64,000 nt of DNA from Doris montereyensis (Eukaryota; Mollusca; Gastropoda; Nudibranchia; Dorididae): NCBI GenBank assembly GCA_037039925.1, contig JAXRKP010000102.1, positions 440,808 to 504,807 of the forward strand. The letters are read 5' to 3'. Both the position numbers and the translations under genes were made by a program. Positions 43,366 to 54,449 of the stretch are shown here, in pieces (the first letter of the stretch is position 1; the number at the start of each line of letters is the position of its first letter). Below the pieces are notes generated by a model, which was not told the DNA's origin, did no database searches, and saw only the letters and a list, made by a program, of their open reading frames with translations.

Positions 43366-46100
43366 TTTCTTTTCTTTCTTTCTTTATCAGTTCCCATTTT
43401 ACTTTTCGGTGTATGGGTTCAGATATCCGAGATGATCTTTCTCCAGGATGCCATGTCCTGGCATTTTCTGTTTTCCTTCAAAAACGTTAAATTTCTATGC
43501 TGCAATGCCTATTTTATATCTTCTTCCCACTTTCTCCGAGGTCTGCCTTTTGGTCTTTTACCTTGGGCTTTAGCACTATAGACTGATTTAGCTATTCTAT
43601 TGTCATTCATTCTGTTTATATGCCCAAACCATCTCAATTGATTTATATCTATCTTAGTTTTTATGCCATCTGCTTTGGTTTGATCTCTTATTGTTGTGTT
43701 TCTGATTTTGTCTCTTTTAGTTTTCCCTACTACTCTTATTAGATATTTCATTTCAGCTGCCTGTACTCTACAGTATTCTCTACTGTCTAACGTCCAGGTT
43801 TCGCTGCCATAGAGGAGAGTAGGACAATAAACTGTGTTGTATACTGCCATTTTGGTTTTTTGTTGACAATTCTTGCTTACCTACAAATGCCTTTCCTAGA
43901 CAGTTATATATTGCACTTGCCTTTTGGATTCTCTGGCTGATTTCTTCTCTTAGTTTTCCTCTGAGTTAATCATTACTTCTAGGTAATTGTAGCTTTGTGG
44001 TTTAGCTTCCCTAGTTACTAGTGTTCCTCTTTTTATTTAGTTCATTGTTCATAATGTTGATATTCGACTGAAGGTGACTTTCTGATTTTCCAAACAGAAC
44101 TAAATCACCAGCAAATGAAAGCATTGATACATTTACTGGTTTGAGCTTCCACATACCTACATTCATTTTCTTCATTATTGAGGATGCCTTTGCGACTAAA
44201 TTCATAAATGGGATAAACAAAAGAGGACTTAGGGTACAACCCTGTATTACTCCTATATCTACATCAAATTCTGCAGAAATATTTTACAGCTACTCTCACT
44301 GCAAATGTTGATTTATTGTAAAAACTTTTAATGGCTTCTATTAAATTTTGCTCCTTGTTGTGTTCTTTTAAGGAATGTCATAGTTCGTCCCTCCTCACAG
44401 TGTCAAATGCCTTTTCTAAGTCAATAAAACACAGGTGCAATTCAATGTTTCTCTCAAGGAATTTTTCTATTATTTGTCTAATTGTAAATATGTGGTCTTG
44501 TATACTTCTTCCTGGTCTAAATCCACTCTGATGTTCTTCAATCTGATCCTCTATTCTTTTCCTTAGACTCATTTCAGTATCCTGGCATATACTTTTCCTG
44601 GAACGCTAAGTAGTGATATCCCTCTATAGTTTGAGCATTCCATAGTTGATCCTTTCTTGTGTATTGGTACTACCGTTCCCTTTTTCCAGTCGTCTGGCAC
44701 CTGTTTGGACTTCCATGCTTGTTGGCATATTGCATGATGTAGTAGTTTGTCTGCCTCTTCCCTTGGTTTTTAATCATTTCTGGATAAACTTGATCTGCTC
44801 CTGGGACTTTTCCTAACTTTACCTTTCTTATAGCTGTTTGGATTTCTTCCATTGATATATCTACATCTTCAGCTGTCTGCTCTGGATTACTTGTTACTCT
44901 TACTCCTTGTTTCATACGTTCTGGAGGGATTATGTAATTGGTGAAAATGCTTTCTCCATGTTCCCATGATTTGGCTGTCTTCTTTCATTATTTCCTCTTT
45001 GGCATTCTTAATTTGTCGTATTGGGCATGCTTTAGTCTTTCTCATGCTCTTCATTACCCCACAGAACAGTTTTTGATTTCCTTGATAGCTTTCTTGGAGT
45101 CTCCGTCCAAACTCTTCCCAGTGTTCCTGTTTTGCTTTCCTAAATTCGTCTTTGGCGATAGTTCCTCTATTTTGCGTTTAGTAGCTTTCTTCTCTTTCCT
45201 TTTCTGTTTGTTTTCTTCAGTCAGTAATCTTATTTTGGCAATCACTAAGTGATGATCACTAAATATTTCCGCTCGTCTGTTTACTCTTGCATCCAATGTA
45301 CTGTAAAAGAGGGAGCTGCAAACTATTATGTAGTCTATCATTGACTTTTCACACCTGTCTTCATTTGCTCTTGTATATTTGTGGATATCTTTATGAGGAA
45401 AAAGGTGTTGGCTATTTTCATGTTATTCTTTAGGCAAAAATCTATTAGTCTCTCTCCATTTGAAGAAGTTGTTGTCTCTCCTTCTTTACCTATTACTCCT
45501 CCTGACGTTTCTACATTGTTGCCTACTCTAGCATTTAAATCTCCTAAAAGCATTAGTTCCTGTTTGGGTTTCAGATTCTCTGCAGCTATTTGTAAATCAT
45601 TTTCGAAGATATGTTTTTCTTCTTTAGTGGCGTCTTCGTTTGGTCCATAAGTTGTTAATAATTTAATTTCTCGTCCTTTTGGTTTAATATTTACCCTTAA
45701 TAGCCGTGGGCTCATAAATTTTCATGCCTTTTATGCACTAGGAGGCATACTCCTGCTCTAGCTCTATATTTGACATCTACTCCTGAGAAGATTAAAATAT
45801 GTTTCGGTGCTACATTTTCTATTCCTTGTCCTGTTTTCTTTGTTTCTGTAATGGCTAAAATAACTACTTTGAATTTTTCCATTTCTTAAACTAATTTTAA
45901 CTCTTTTCCATTTATTGCCCTAACGTTCCATGTTCCAAAATCACAGTCCGTGTTCGTTTCCAAGTTCGTCTTCGAAAGATCAAACCGGTTATATTATATT
46001 TAGTTCTCTGAATCTGTTTGGTTTGGATAAGCAGGGGATTAGCCCATTGTACCCTAGCTAGATGGTGAGGCTGCCACCTTGAGGCCCCTACCAAACTTTA
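43366..46100 (-). mobile_element. Non-LTR retrotransposon (endonuclease + reverse transcriptase), degenerate
   Basis: Read on the minus strand from 46000 downwards. Apurinic endonuclease: GTWNVRAINGKE and ILAITETK (about 45940-45840), LLTTYGPNEDATKEE, LMLLGDLNARVG and DYIIVC...SDHHLVIAKIRL (45715-45054). Reverse transcriptase: KVKLGKVPGADQVYPEMIK (44915-44750), EHQSGFRPGRSIQDHIF...FIDLEKAFDTV (44572-44378), SFAGDLVLF (about 44100). C-terminal region: TLLYGSETW...LRWFGHINRM...RPKGRPRRKW (43850-43509). Stops and shifts separate the pieces, and the catalytic FADD motif reads FAGD, so it is inactive. It ends in a GAAA-rich tail (43366-43388). The clade was not determined. Confidence 0.8.
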
Positions 46101-46310
46101 TTATTTTCTGTCAGGGTTAACTCCTTTAGCCTTTAGTCATTCAAGACCAACATGCAAGGCAGCAGGTTGTTATTTTCTGTCAGGTTTAACTCCCTTAACC
46201 TTTGGTCAACCAAGACCGACCTGCAAGGCAGCAGGTTGTTTTCTGTCAGGGTTAACTCCCTTAGCCTTTGGTCGGCCAAGACCGACCTGCAAGGCAGCAG
46301 GAGACTCGTG
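46100..46310 (-). repeat. Three tandem monomers at the 5' side of the LINE
   Basis: Units of about 70-75 bp contain gtcaggg(t)ttaactccctt, a ggtc-accaagaccgacctg segment and caaggcagcag, about 2.7 copies. They lie directly upstream of the LINE coding part in its own orientation, where some LINEs carry promoter monomers (mouse L1 is the known example). A promoter role here is inference. Confidence 0.5.
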
Positions 46311-46377
46311 GTGGGCGGGATCATCTACTCCCCGTACAGGTGCTTGCCTGTCCACTGCCTGGACTTTCTTTCTATAT

Positions 46378-46500
46378 AATGATTTTTTATTATTAGACAT
46401 GCTTATTTTGTTTGCTAAGTATGATTTTTTTTTTTTATTAAGCATGAATTTATTTTTACAAGCATGATTTTATTTCGTTCAACATGTTTTTAAATGATAG
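46378..46500 (+). repeat. AT-rich minisatellite (aagcatgattttattttt), right part
   Basis: Four to five copies (gacatgcttattttg, taagtatgattttt, aagcatgaatttattttt, aagcatgattttatttc). Continuation of 42765-43365 split by the LINE. Confidence 0.75.
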
Positions 46501-47214
46501 ATTTGAAATTTGCAGGGGCGAATTTACCATACGGACATACAGGACAGTGTCCTTCCTGACAGATCAACAATTTAATCACGAATGTTAAATAAATCTTCAT
46601 ATTATAACTGTAGAATTAAAATAATACAAATTTATTGAAAGCGCTGAAAACCTACAATGCTAGTTGTCGTAAATAGATCTAGATCTAGATCCAGTAGTTA
46701 GACAAAGCCAGTAAGCGGTATCACATGACGCGACTGAACCGACTACGGGACACGCTAAGCGAACAGTGAGAGTGAAGTCTATTGTTAGAGGGGGACATTT
46801 TGCGTGTGTCCTCAAAAGCTGATCATTTTCACTATGCAATGAGAAACCAATGTAGGTCAAAGTAACGACTGAAATATAAGGGGGCGGGGGTGAGAATGGT
46901 TTGGGAACACTTCGGCTCAATGTCCAAAGTTTGGCGCATTGGCATGCGTAAATGAAAACTGGCGAAACTTGTGTATTTTATTCGTTTGGCTTACAACTTT
47001 AAGCCTAATATTTCAGCTTCGCTCATGTACATTAAGATTTTATGAATTAACATCAAATTATCTACTAATATCCATTAAAATTATCAGTGTTTAAGTTATA
47101 TTTTAAACTTTTAAATTTACAAACTTCAAAATTGAAAAAAGATTGATAATTTACTTTTTTACCTGCCAGCGTAATCCCTAACGCAGCTGCCTGTGCCTTG
47201 TCGATAATTGTTGT

Positions 47215-47935
47215 ATGTAGATCTAGATCTAATTACAAACATATCACGGCAGTGAGATAATAGTTGTATCTAGATCTAATTACAAACATATCACGGCAGT
47301 GAGATAATAGTTGTATCTAGATCTAGTTCAAACATATCACGATGAGATAATAGTTGTATCTAGATTACAAACATATCACGGCAGTGAGATAATAGTTGTA
47401 TCTAGATCTAGTTCAAACATATCACGGCAGTGAGATAATAGTTGTATCTAGATCTAATTACAAACATATCACGGCAGTGAGATAATAGTTGTATCTAGAT
47501 CTAGTTACAAACATATCACGGCAGTGAGATAATAGTTGTATCTAGATCTAAAACATATACAAAGTAGTTGTATCTAGATCTAATTACAAACATACCAGTG
47601 AGATAATAGTTGTATCTAGATCTAGTTCAAACATAACGGCAGTGAAATAATAGTTGTATCTAGATCTAATTACAAACATATCACGGCAGTGAGATAATAG
47701 TTGTATTTAGATCTAATTACAAACATATCACGGTAGTGAGATAATAGTTGTATCTAGATCTAGTTCAAACATATCACGGCAGTGAGATAATAGTTGTATC
47801 TAGATCTAATTACAAACAGATCACGGCAGTGAGATAATAGTTGTATCTAGATCTAATTACAAACAGATCACGGCAATGAGATAATAGTTGTATCTAGATC
47901 TAATTACAAACAGATCACGGAGGGAGATGGTACTC
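47215..47935 (+). repeat. Minisatellite, about 44 bp unit, about 16 copies, inside the hAT-like element
   Basis: The unit is agataatagttgtatctaga then tctaattacaaacatatcac then ggcagtg. The palindrome tctagatcta sits in nearly every unit. Copies are very similar. Confidence 0.9.
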
Positions 47936-48210
47936 GTTGTTGTAGAGTCTTATCGTAATATTTACTGTAATTACTGTGTTTATTAATTCATGAGGTAGAT
48001 TTTCTTTTTAAAAATAGCTTCAAAATTTGAAGCATGAGCATAAGCTACAAATATAACATTTAGGACGTCATCAACTGAAAGACAATGCGTTTTCGGACTT
48101 TCGAAACCTGTCTACGTATGATACTGTCAAATGGTTGACTATTAGTATTATAAACGTGGCCAAAAAAAAACAACCCCCCAAAAAAAACAAAAACAAAACA
48201 AAACAAGCGA

Positions 48211-48510
48211 TTGTTTTGCTTGTATTGTTTATTATTTGGAGGCGATAGCATTTGGTTAAAAAGTGGTCACGCGGACGTGGAACATTTGAAAGAAAAGGTT
48301 AAGAATAATAAGAAGTATCAACGTAGTTCAACCCATATGGTCAATGCTGTCAAATATATGACAAAAACGAATAACAACATATATATCCGAAACACTATGG
48401 GACAGGATCGACTACATGTTTTAATTGTTTTCAATGCCAGTTCACACGCATTTAATAAGGAGTATGAATACTTTAAACCAAAAGAGACATCAATCGATTT
48501 GCATCATTGA
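48211..48510 (+). pseudogene. hAT transposase fragment (TTF-type zinc finger)
   Basis: 99 codons. Residues 2-30 give the C-x2-C-x2-LFGGD...W-K-SG pattern of the TTF zinc finger, followed by the usual H-L-K/E-K segment. The later part (NTMGQDRLHVLIVF) faintly resembles the hAT C-terminal dimerisation motif, which suggests an internal deletion joined two ends of the gene. It has no complete catalytic domain. Confidence 0.55.
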
Positions 48511-48659
48511 ACAACAAACGAACTCAATTCCCCTACACATAAACGAAAAGAAAGTGCCTGTGACGTCATATTCGTTGATTTGTTGTTCCTCGTTAGTACC
48601 GTTTATTAAAGTGTCACTCTATGTTTTTAGTGTTAAATCCGCCCCTGGAAATGTGTACT

Positions 48660-50075
48660 GTAACGATTCCCTACGGCCATCTTAACAACAATCAATTCCC
48701 AATCAATTCCCTATTACCATCTTAACAACAATCAATTCCCTACCATCTTAACAACAATCAATTCCCTAACTTAACAACACCACCATCTTAACAACAAACA
48801 ATTCCCTACCACCATCTAACCAATCAATTCCCTACCACCATCTTAACAACAATCAATTCCCTATTACCATCTTAACAACAATCAATTCCCTATTAACAAC
48901 AATCAGTTAATCTTAACAACAATCAATTCCAATCTTAACAACAATCAATTCCTACCACCATCTTAACAACAATCAATTCCCTACCACCATCTTAACAACA
49001 ATCAATTAACATCTTAACAACAATCAATTCCCTACCATCTTAACATCAATTAACAACAAACAATTCCCTACCACCATCTTAACCATCTTAACAATCAATT
49101 CCTATCTTAACCATCTTAACAACAATCAATTCCCTACCGCCATCTTAACAACAATCAATTCCCTACCGCCATCTTAACAACGATCAAGTCCCTACCACCA
49201 TCTTAACAACGATCAATCTTAACAACAATCAAGTCCCTACCACCATCTTAACAACAATCAAGTCCCTACCGCCATCTTAACAACAATCAAGTCCCTACCA
49301 TCTTAACAACGATCAATTCTTAACAACAATCTTAACAACAATCAATTCCCGACCACCATCTTAACAACGATCAATTCCCTACCACCATCTTAACAACAAT
49401 CAAGTCCCTACCACCATCTTAACAACGATCAATTCCCTACCACCATCTTAACAACAATCAATTCCCTACCGATCAATCAATTTAACATCCATCTTCAACA
49501 ACAATCAATTCCCTCTTAACAACAATCAATTCCCTACCATCTTAACAACAATCAATTCCCTAACATGCATCTTAACCAATCAAGTCCCTACCAGCCATCT
49601 TAACAACAATCAAGTCCCTACCATCTTAACAACAATCAATTCCCTATATTCTTAACAACAATCAAGTCACGCCATCTTAACAACAATCTTAACTTAACAA
49701 CGATCAAGTCCCTACTAATCTTAATAACAATCAATTCCCTACGCCATCTTAACAACAATCAAGTCCCTACCGCCATCTTAACAACAATCAATTCCCTAAC
49801 GCCAAATTTCTTAACAACGATCAATTCACAACATCTTAACAACAATTTCCCTAACGCCATCTTAACAAAAGTCCCTACCGCCATCTTAACAACAATCAAT
49901 TCCCGCAATCTTAAGATCAATTCCCTACCACCAAACAACAATGAATTCCCTACCGATCTTAACAACAATCAATTCCCTACCGCCATCTTAACAACATCAA
50001 TTCCCTAAATCTTAACAACGATCAATTCCTACCGCCATCTTAACAACAATCAATTCCCTACCGCCATCTTAACAA
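48660..50075 (+). repeat. Minisatellite, about 30 bp unit, about 45 copies
   Basis: The unit is catcttaacaacaatcaatt then ccctaccac. Variants with gatcaagtccc and cgcc are scattered. The array starts only a few bases after the hAT-like element ends. Confidence 0.9.
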
Positions 50076-50509
50076 CACTCACTATATTCCACAAACTTGT
50101 CTCAAACACTGAAACCAAGCAAAAGTAAAATGAATACTCCAACAATAAAATTAGATGCATCGCTATAAAGTGGACATTAATCTTTAGCAACCATATTTAA
50201 ATTCAAAACCATGCGCGTTGACAGCAAAACTCATCGAGGAAGTTAGCCAGTCATTAAGCTTCTCCAACAAACAAGAAGGAAAAGGAACATCTCACGTCTC
50301 ATTCAAAGATAAATCTATGATTAGGAAACGAAATGGGGAAATCAAGGAACAAGAAAGTGATTGAGAAACTTTTATTTTGCTTCCAAAAAACAAAGACATG
50401 AAATTCAGTAGTATAGAAATGGTGATAAAACATAACAACAATATTATTATTATGCAGAAACCAACAACAACAAAAAGTGAAGTCACCAAAAGAGTAACAT
50501 CAAAATTTC

Positions 50510-50600
50510 AAAAGAATTTTGTTATACCCGAAACGTCACGTGTGTGCGCTGACTCCTTTTGGGCGATTTGTCACTATAAGACTTATATTGCCAGTTGTGA
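50510..50600 (+). mobile_element. Third copy of the CCGAAACGTCACGTG element, diverged
   Basis: gttatacccgaaacgtcacg, gatttgtcactataagactt, ttgacttcactcc, in the same order as the other copies. Confidence 0.4.
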
Positions 50601-50644
50601 TTTTGACTTCACTCCATTTTGGCACGTTTTGTTTTTGGTTTGGA

Positions 50645-51066
50645 TTTAGCCACACCCACAGCTAAGGTGATCTCGGGGTTTGTTTGTTTGTTTGTTTGTT
50701 TGCAGGTAAGATGTTTTACTCCTATATCTACATCAAATTCTGCAGATATGTTTTACAGCTACTCTCACTGTACATGTTGGTTTATTGTAAAAAAACATTT
50801 GAAATCCCAGCAAACAGCCAAGGAATCTTTAACGTCACCGTGTGTTGTGATTTGTACACGTGCCCTCCTTTTTTATCGCTTATCTCCGATGGGACTAGGA
50901 ATCAATCCACCTATCTGAACAAGAGAAGGAAGGGGGCGGGGTTAGGGGGGTGTGGTGTAGGTCTTACTTTGAAAAAAAAGATAGATGAAAATGTTTCTCT
51001 GTTTGGGCTTAAACACACGACTTTTTGGTTGACAGGCTGACACCTTGCCTCTGGACTACTGAGTCC
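50645..51066 (-). mobile_element. SINE B copy interrupted by a LINE fragment
   Basis: Family B landmarks in order: agccacacccacagctaagg, aaacagccaaggaatcttta, gatgggactaggaatcaat, ttgacaggctgacaccttgc, actgagtcc. The LINE piece at 50708-50800 splits it. Confidence 0.65.
50708..50800 (-). mobile_element. Short LINE fragment inserted in a SINE B copy
   Basis: From about 50716 the bases match 44248-44330 of the LINE with few differences (both hold atctacatcaaattctgcag and ttttacagctactctcac). It interrupts SINE B at 50645-51066. Confidence 0.6.
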
Positions 51067-51109
51067 ATTGCCTCTTTTGATGCTGATGCTGCCAACGATG
51101 ATGATGTAG

Positions 51110-51355
51110 ATTGGGGTCGTGGTAGTGGTGGTCCCGCTGCTGCTGTTGATGATGATGATGATAATAATGATGATGATGATGATGATAAATGACGATGGTG
51201 GTGATGATGGTAATAATGATTGTGATAATACTGACGATACTGATGCTGATGACGATAACGATGCTGCTGCTGCAGCTAGAGATGATGATGAAGATGATGA
51301 TGTTGAAAAAATATGACGATAACAACGATGATGAGGATGATGATCATCATCATTC
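51110..51355 (+). repeat. (GAT)n-rich imperfect microsatellite
   Basis: gatgatgat units interrupted by gctgctgct and gacgataac; codes for Asp-rich or Met-rich frames without meaning. Confidence 0.85.
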
Positions 51356-51374
51356 TAATAAACCTTTTGCATTG

Positions 51375-51480
51375 CTGTTATCACGTCACACACAGACAAG
51401 ATTGACCCAAATAACTGCAATGCCATTGGCCAGCCAGCCAGCCGGCACTTCCGCCCCCCCAACCCCCATCTCACACGATG
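51375..51480. promoter_or_regulatory. Candidate promoter-like cluster (CRE-like, CCAAT, ETS, GC)
   Basis: cacgtcac (51382), attggcc (about 51425), cacttccgc (about 51448) and a C-run resembling a GC box lie within 80 bases. No adjacent exon was seen. Confidence 0.2.
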
Positions 51481-51627
51481 GTTGGGCTGTTCGTGCCATT
51501 CGGGTTGTGTTTGGTAACTGGATGCCCAGGACGTGCAGTGAGGGAGGATGGCGACAGTGGGAAGAGGAAGAAGAAGGGGAGGGGAGGGAGATGGGGGAAT
51601 TAGGAATAGGAAGACGAAGGGTGACGG

Positions 51628-51628
51628 A

Positions 51629-51710
<82 letters not shown>
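51628..51710 (+). repeat. (GA)n microsatellite
   Basis: About 80 bases, perfect, in a purine-rich neighbourhood (51540-51740). Confidence 0.9.
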
Positions 51711-51712
<2 letters not shown>

Positions 51713-51939
51713 AGGGAAGGAAGGGAAGGGAGGAAGGAGGAGGTGTAATTTGAGAAAAAAGGACCAGTGCGCTAACCTCATCACCATAAAGCATTACACC
51801 ATCCTTAACATTATCACTACCCGTGTCATGATCTTTGTTGGCCCTTTATTCTTCCTGTCCAAGCCTTCTCTCTATCGTGATTCTCTAGCTCCATCTGTCT
51901 ACCCCTGTGTTTGAATCTTTTTTTTAAAGTACACTTTAA

Positions 51940-51949
51940 ACACACATAG

Positions 51950-51985
<36 letters not shown>

Positions 51986-52133
51986 ACAGACGCACAAACA
52001 CACACACAAAAACACACACACAGACATACAAACACACACAAACACACACAGACGCACAAACACACACACAAACACACACACAGACGCACAAACACACACA
52101 CACACAGACGCACACACACACACATACACACAT
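51940..52133 (+). repeat. (CA)n-derived tandem repeat
   Basis: cacacacacagacgcacaaa-type units of 20-30 bases on a CA background. Confidence 0.85.
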
Positions 52134-52157
52134 TGCCATTTTCTCTCTGTTTGCTAT

Positions 52158-52618
52158 AGTGGACAGTTGGTGAGCACTACTGATATTAATTTGTCCTGCT
52201 TCTTTTCTCTCACTCTTTCATTCTTTCACTCTTTCGCTCTTTCACTCTTCCACTCTTTCACTCGTTCTCTTTCACTCTTTCACTCTTTCACCCTTTCACT
52301 CGTTCACTCGTTCACTCTTTCACTCTTCCACTCTTTGCACTCTTTCACTCGTTCCTCTTTCACTCTTTCACTCTTTCACTCTTTCACTCTTCCACTCTTT
52401 CACTCTTTCACTCGTTCACTCTTTCACTCGTTCACTCTTCCACTCTTTTTCTCTTTCAGTCTTTCAGTTTGTCACTCTTTCACTCTTCCACTCTTTCACT
52501 CTTTCACTCTTTCATTCTTTCACTCTTTCACGTCTTTAGTCTTGCTGTTGCCACTGAATTCCTTCTGAGATCACCACACATGGTAGACATGGTACATTTC
52601 AATGAAGCAAACGAACTT
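52158..52618 (+). mobile_element. SINE-like family C copy with internal VNTR
   Basis: The 5' part gtggacagttggtgagcact and the 3' part gtcttgctgttgccactgaa, cttctgagatcaccacacat, ggtacatttcaatgaagca match family C. In the middle (52203-52530) the element's own ctctttcac segment is repeated about 40 times (ctctttcact, ctcgttcact, ctcttccact). Confidence 0.65.
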
Positions 52619-52689
52619 TGTCTCCATATTTTTCTTTCTCTCTTTGTTTCTCTGTCTCTCTCTGTCTCCCTCTTCTCTCTATCCCCCTC

Positions 52690-52985
<296 letters not shown>

Positions 52986-53492
52986 GATGTTTTACTTTTA
53001 ACACATCGCACCTCTGAGATCTGGGCGTAAATTGCTAGTCAACAAGTGAAATGATAATCTATATACATGTATAATATAATAAATGTCCGATTATAACTCA
53101 AGAACCACTGCAGTAACAACCTCCATATTTCGCATGTAGATTTCAAATAACCTGCTTTGGGTTCTTAGCGAACAAACCCTCGGATCAAATCAGTATTTTA
53201 ATTGATTGGAAAAAGACTGTTTTGCCTGCGATCCACGAAACTTGTTATTGTTGCTAGATCTAGTATCTTGATTTCCGGTCATCACAATAATATAAAGCCT
53301 GTGTAACTCGGCAGCGAGTACGAACTTGTATAATAATCGTAGTTGATATCACCGGTAATCGATACAGTGGTTTCTGAGTTACCCCCGCAATAAAACTTCA
53401 AGAGGCCCAGCTTCATAATTTAGAAATAATAATCCAACATTAATTACGGGCATGCTTGTATATATGTATTTATACCGCAATGATACTAATGT
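52986..53492. other. Unassigned
   Basis: Single-copy-looking; nothing recognised. Confidence 0.5.
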
Positions 53493-54392
53493 AACGTCGG
53501 TGGTCGAGTTGTAATGTTGATGCAGCTGGTCTTGGAGGTCACGAGGTCCAAAGCTCGAATCCTAGCGAAACTAGATCCGACGTTGTGTTCCTTGTGAAAA
53601 TCTTTACACACACCCCCCCCCAAACCAAATTCGACTCGTATGCAAAGGGATACAAGCACTTTCTTGGAAAACACTACACCCCTCCCCCTCCCCCCTCAAC
53701 TTTACTCTATGCAAAGGGATACAAGCACCGTCTTGGAAAACCCCCCCCCCCCCCCTCAACTTTACTCTATGCAAAGGGATACAAGCACTTTCTTGGAAAA
53801 CTCACCCCTCCCCCCACCCCTTCAACTTTAAAGGGGGATACAAGCACTGTCTTGGAAAACACTTTACACCCCTCCCCCCTCACCCCCTTCAACTGTCTTG
53901 GAAAACACTTTAAACCAAATTCGACTCATATGCAAAGGGATACAAACACTGTCTTGGAAAACACTTTACACCCCCTCCCCCCCTCCAAACCAAATTCGAC
54001 TCATATGCAAAGGGATACAAGCACTGTCTTGGAAAGCTCACCCCCCCCTTCCAAACCAAATTCGACTCATATGCAAGGGACACAAGCACTGTCTTGGAAA
54101 ACACTTTTTACCCCTCCCCTCCCCCCTTCCAAACCAAATTCCTCATATGCAAAGGGACACAAGCACTGTCTTGGAAAACACTTTACCCCCCCCCCCTCCC
54201 CCCCCTTCCAAACCAAATTCGACTCATATGCAAAGGGACACAAGCACTGTCTTCGAAGAAAGATTTGCGTCAGGAGATGATTATACTACGTACCTGTTCC
54301 ACATCACGTTATTGAAACCGGGACACGCTCCTGTTCTATGGGCCTCAATGGCCTTGAAATAACTATGATACTACTACTACTACTACTACTAC

Positions 54393-54444
<52 letters not shown>
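53493..54444 (+). mobile_element. SINE A copy with internal VNTR and (ACT)n(AAT)n tail
   Basis: The head ggtggtcgagttgtaatgtt ... aagctcgaatcctagc and the junction gatccgacgttgtgttcctt match SINE A. The end gcgtcaggagatgattatac ... ctcctgttctatgggcctc matches its 3' part. Between them (53605-54260) the middle segment, gactcatatgcaaagggata plus caagcactgtcttggaaaac, is repeated about ten times with C-rich spacers. A trinucleotide tail follows. Confidence 0.75.
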
Positions 54445-54445
<1 letters not shown>

Positions 54446-54449
54446 CCCT

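Larger units (their letters stand above)
46513..48647 (+). mobile_element. hAT-like DNA transposon remnant with TIRs and 8 bp target duplication
   Basis: The left end is CAGGGGCGAATTTA and the right end reads TAAATCCGCCCCTG, so the TIRs match at 13 of 14 positions. The flanks are gaaatttg (46505-46512) and gaaatgtg (48648-48655), an 8 bp duplication with one mismatch, as expected for hAT. A plus-strand frame at 48211-48510 contains FCLYCLLFGGDSIWLKSGHA followed by HLKEKV, the TTF-type zinc finger found at the start of hAT/ZMYM-type transposases. The RNase-H-like core is not visible, so this is an internally deleted copy. It also carries a 0.7 kb minisatellite (47215-47935). Confidence 0.7.

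Noticed and set aside
43509..45715. Host genes for endonuclease- or nuclease-like proteins on the minus strand
   Set aside because: All pieces are ordered parts of one decayed non-LTR retrotransposon.
53585..54362. 231-codon frame rich in Pro and THMQRD repeats
   Set aside because: It lies wholly in the SINE A VNTR; no independent coding support.
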